The translations under genes and the position numbers were made by a program. A stretch of DNA of 64,000 nucleotides from Halichondria panicea (Eukaryota; Porifera; Demospongiae; Suberitida; Halichondriidae): NCBI RefSeq assembly GCF_963675165.1, contig NC_087377.1, positions 10,278,632-10,342,631 on the forward strand, given 5' to 3'. The first letter of the stretch is position 1. Each line of letters begins with the position of its first letter. The notes under the pieces were generated by a model. That model was not told the DNA's origin. It did no database searches and was given only the letters and a program-made list of their open reading frames with translations. Shown piece after piece: positions 60,351-64,000 of this stretch.

Positions 60351-60674
60351 CATGTAAGTCACATGCATGCAGTTAGGCCTGAGCTTACAATAAATTTGCC
60401 TATTATTTAATCAAATCTTGTGCATGTGTAAACTTGAGCATGCATCCTATATGTAGTAACGATGTTGCATGCAAAAACTGTAGCCTTTTGATGACCTATT
60501 ATACCTCAAACTGACAATGGTACCTTGGAATACGATATGGATGAAGATGCGTTTAATGCTACTAAACCAAATGGAACTGATGGCTTCAGCTTGGATGGAA
60601 ATGCAAACCTATATAGTGATCTAAAATCAAATCTGAATCGTTATAATTATGTATACACCATGACATAGGATAGA

Positions 60675-61460
60675 ATACCATTGTGGACGATGTTATAGTT
60701 ATCGGACAATGTAAAAATACACGTTTTGTCGTATTCCATTGTAAATCACGTTGTCATATTCCCATCGTAAATCATGTTCCATTGTGCACATGCGTGCACT
60801 GTCATATCAAATTGTAAACTCACATGAACGTGTGGGCCATGCAAAAGAAAATGGATTTTGTGGGGTCAATTCATTGCGTGGGCATGACAGTTAACCAGCT
60901 GTTCCCTGTTCAGTCTATTAGTCACCTCATGCACTTAGCCAATTTTACACAACGTTCACATTAATATTTTTGTCTCACAGAGTCATTGTAAACGATGTAT
61001 AGGGAGGTGGGAGGTTCTGTTTAGTGTTTCCAACTAGAATACCTTTACATACTTTACCTGCATAAGAAAAATGAAGGAGGGGTATTGAGAGAGTTACAAG
61101 GCACATGTGACTCACATGATCACTGCACCTTAAGGCGTAACGCTAAACAGAAACACTTCCCCTCCACATGTCTGTTACTGTAACATAATTATGGAGAAAG
61201 CTACAGTCAATCATGCCCACGCAATCAAACACATTGACCCCGCGGAGCCATTTTCTTTTGCATGGCCCCCAAAACATTTATGTGAGTGGACGGTTTGATA
61301 TGACAGCGTGCACGGTGAGATACAACAACACATGAATCAAATTATGACAATGTGAATTTATGATGGAATAATTGATTTACAATGGGATACACAACGTGGA
61401 TTTACGATGGTATAATTATGACAATGTGAATTTACGGGGTTTAGTTACCATGAATGCACA
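60675..61460. repeat. Long inverted-repeat element 3' of receptor E
   Basis: Fourth copy, very close to the one 3' of B, with one additional right-arm tandem unit. Confidence 0.75.
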
Positions 61461-61577
61461 CCATTGGAGTGGGCGGGATCCCTATACCCCCTCCACCATC
61501 ACCCACACTCCCTGGCGGACACATGTTTTCACATGGAATACAACATCATGAAAACAAAATTACACTCATTCAAACTT

Positions 61578-61774
61578 AGCCTCGAGACCAGCCATTTGTT
61601 ATCTATCTGAAAGAACGTCCAGGACTGATTTCTTGGACCGATAATTGCCCGCACAAGGTGTATTACCCATGAATATCATTATGATGCTGTTAAACGCTGA
61701 CTCAGCTAGACGAGTTGTACATTGGAACTTGACCAGGCGTTCTTTCAGATAACGAACGACTGGTCTCGAAGCTA
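61578..61774. mobile_element. MITE with TAGCCTCGAGACCAG ends, E copy
   Basis: Near-identical to 36559-36755, as expected from the segmental duplication. Confidence 0.75.
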
Positions 61775-61941
61775 ATTCAAACTGTGTGACAGGGCCTCAA
61801 TCACTAAATGCTACAAAACAAAAAAATTGGAATTCCAAATTGAAAAAAGAAGTAAATTCAATGTCTTCTCTACCTTTTTATTACACTTCTGAACAGCTAC
61901 ACACACGCACGTTACATGTTTTTGAGTATATTAAAATAAAA

Positions 61942-64000
61942 TTAAGTAGATAAAATCAAAGGCGAAGGCTTGACTGCTCGGATCGGCCTCATCATGGTGT
62001 ACTCTGGCTCTTCTAAAGCCACCTTTAGGTCTGCCTTCTCTTGATCTTCCTCCAGGTTCCCTCCATTACAGGATGGAGCGTTGGGGAGCACGAACTGAAG
62101 TTTCCTGGGGGGTGGAAGATCTGGTGGGGGCATATCAAAGACGTAACGTGGGTTATTGTTATCGAGGGGGGTATTGGGAGTACTCGGTGTGCTAGTTGAT
62201 AGAAGGGCACGTAACGGTTCTCCACCAGGACTCTCATATACAGGACCACCTCCTTCGTAAATGGGGTTTAGTTTTGTGGCTGATGATCTTGTTCGCAATG
62301 TGCTTGGTCGTCCATTATTGGCCGTATCAACCGAGATTTTTCTTAGATCTGAATGTATGAGGTATAATTAATACCATGCATGCAGATGTGAACAGTCAAT
62401 GTTTGAGATGCTCTTACATTTTGCTTTTTTCCTTTGCTTGCAGTAAAGAGCTAAGAAGATGAAGAAGAGTACAAGGGAAACGACCAAACACACAGCAAGC
62501 CCTCCAATGGCTGTGTTATGTATTTGCACTTGTTGATGACCTATATACATGTGAATAGACACGGAAAGTGAAGCAAGCTTAGCAAAGCACAACACACCGG
62601 TGAACAAGTCCCACTGTTATCGTAAATTCAAAATAATTATAGTACATGGTGGATTTCAAAACAAACTACTTCGCTCACTCTGAGAAGGCAGTGCTTCTAC
62701 TGTGCTTTGAACTACAGCAAAGCACAACACAACACACCAGTAAACAAGTCCCACTGTTATTGTCAATCACAATTTATAGCACATGGGGAATTTCAAAACA
62801 GAATGCTTCACTCACTCTGAGAATGCAGTACTTCAATAACAATATCTTGTCTTGACACAGTGAGTCCTACTGTGCTTCGTTCTTCTATAATTACTGTATA
62901 ATTAGCTCCAACACTCAGTCCAGAATGAACACTGTACAAAACATCACCATAGGTTTGTAGGGTAGAGTTTCCGGAAACGTTCTCAAGATAAACTGTATAC
63001 TCGACATCTTGGAAGGAACAAACATAGGCCGGCTGCATATATATAAATAAACATTATCCAATGCATGCATGTGCATGTATGCATGGTATTCTTTAAGTTG
63101 AACGTACTTTAAACCATATCTCCAAGTGTGGTGCACTGTCTCTGTTGTACAAAACTCTCCATTGAATTTCAACAGGATCAAGTGCTATAGAAAAAACAGG
63201 CATGAAAGGACATTCAATTTAGTAATTGACTTACGAATTGGATATCCTGCAATGACACTTGCTGCATTGCTCCCTAATGAGTTGTATACTGTCACAGTGT
63301 ATTGTAGCTCGTGGCAATTGCTAGGGGCAGTATCGATGACATCCACATACATACGTTGTTGACCCAATGTCACATTTCTCATTGTGGAATCAGACGTGTT
63401 GTAAATTAGCAGTGAGTATGCAGTGATGTTGAATCCAGTGTGGGTGAAGGGTTTGTTCCAAGTGATGGTGAGTGACAAACCGTTATCGGTGTAACTGAAT
63501 CGTGGCTGGGGTTCAGATGGTGGTCCTGTGCATATATACGAGTTTAAATACGCACACACATAGTATCATTGGAGCCTAAAGTATCTATTTTTTTTATTAC
63601 CTACTTGTTACCTGCAATAATGAAGAGCTTGTCTTGTTGGGTGTTCGGGTCAAAACCAAAACAAGATATTTTCGAACTATTGTTGTACTCATAAGCTGTG
63701 ATAGTCAGCCTTAAAAGCAAGTAATCCGATATAGTGTCATTCCTTATAGGGACATTAATAATAAAGAAGCCCCTAGTCGGGTCAGATTGGTATCTAAAAG
63801 TGTCGTTGATTTTCCACTCCGCAGAGCGACCAATTACCTCGCAAATGAATGTGATGTTTCCACCTGGGGCTACAGCATCAGTTGACTGAGAGAAATTTAA
63901 TATTTCTGAAGAAAAATCATCATGACAGCAACATATAAATTAAGGCTTTCAATTATTTACCTGCAGTTTGCACTGATGACAGAGCCATTGTAAGGAACAG
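61942..64000 (-). CDS. Receptor E: Ig-FN3-FN3 receptor, start codon beyond window
   Basis: Exons 64000-63961 (partial), 63905-63612, 63525-63235, 63184-63108, 63032-62816, 62540-62418, 62348-61942. The 24 bases of exon 1 expected beyond the edge would bring the total to 1473. Nearly identical to B through exons and introns, including the exon-5 relic (62680-62780). Small differences are an extra codon in exon 2 (ATTAATAATAAAG) and A-type sequence in exon 3 (RMYVDV, not RMYYVDV). No break seen. Confidence 0.85.

Noticed and set aside
30001-64000. CRISPR-like or satellite array from the regular repeats
   Set aside because: The repeated units are multi-kilobase gene blocks and transposons with introns, not short direct repeats with spacers.
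1-64000. Integrated virus or virus-like element
   Set aside because: No reverse transcriptase, integrase, capsid, DNA polymerase B or long terminal repeats recognised. The 2A motif sits in a host NLR exon with flanking splice sites.

Overview
The window looks like nuclear DNA of a demosponge, most like Amphimedon (inference). The reasons are AT-rich sequence, very short GT-AG introns (mostly 50-90 bases), many small inverted-repeat transposons, a (CCCTAA)n tract matching the usual animal telomere repeat, and gene families known to be expanded in sponges: NLRs, Death-domain and ZU5 proteins, receptor tyrosine kinases, sushi receptors, and beta-helix multi-TM proteins. Nothing looks bacterial. 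I saw no retroviral, LTR or Polinton genes.

Left part (1-30 kb). A Death-domain gene (4048-5845, minus) may be spliced to a long ankyrin exon that runs off the left edge. Next come about 8 kb of nested MITEs and foldback elements (6.4-13.4 kb), a small Death-domain gene (13.95-14.57 kb), a decayed receptor tyrosine kinase (15.0-16.7 kb), a large beta-helix plus multi-TM receptor-like gene with several frame breaks (19.1-23.6 kb), an interstitial telomere-like tract (25.77 kb), an intact secreted two-WxxW-domain gene (26.1-27.2 kb), and a decayed NLR. The first exon of that NLR ends in a textbook 2A ribosome-skipping motif (29.27 kb).

Right part (30-64 kb). This is a tandemly amplified receptor cluster. 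Five related Ig-FN3-FN3 single-pass receptors lie on the minus strand: A 33.0-34.9, B 36.9-39.0, C 41.8-45.1, D 57.8-59.9 and E 61.9 to the edge. Two multi-exon sushi (CCP) receptors lie on the plus strand, head to head with B and C: CCP1 39.4-41.6 and CCP2 46.0-47.6. Upstream of A and D only the signal-peptide exon of a former CCP partner survives. A kinase-ZU5-UPA-Death gene (51.9-55.7 kb, plus), now broken by a transposon insertion and small lesions, converges on D, and remnants of the same gene lie before A and after CCP2. The repeating unit is therefore kinase-ZU5-Death (plus), Ig/FN3 receptor (minus), CCP receptor (plus). The A-B region is duplicated as D-E about 25 kb away.

The Ig/FN3 tails share four tyrosine motifs, including YESP (YxxP) and YTMM/YTVM (YxxM), and a proline-rich segment, so they are probably signalling receptors. 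The paired, recently duplicated and partly decayed receptors look like a fast-evolving recognition locus (immune or self/non-self). That function is inference. Exon models for A, B, C, CCP1, CCP2, D, E and the WxxW gene were built by hand from splice sites. Their summed lengths are divisible by three, except C, which is off by one base.
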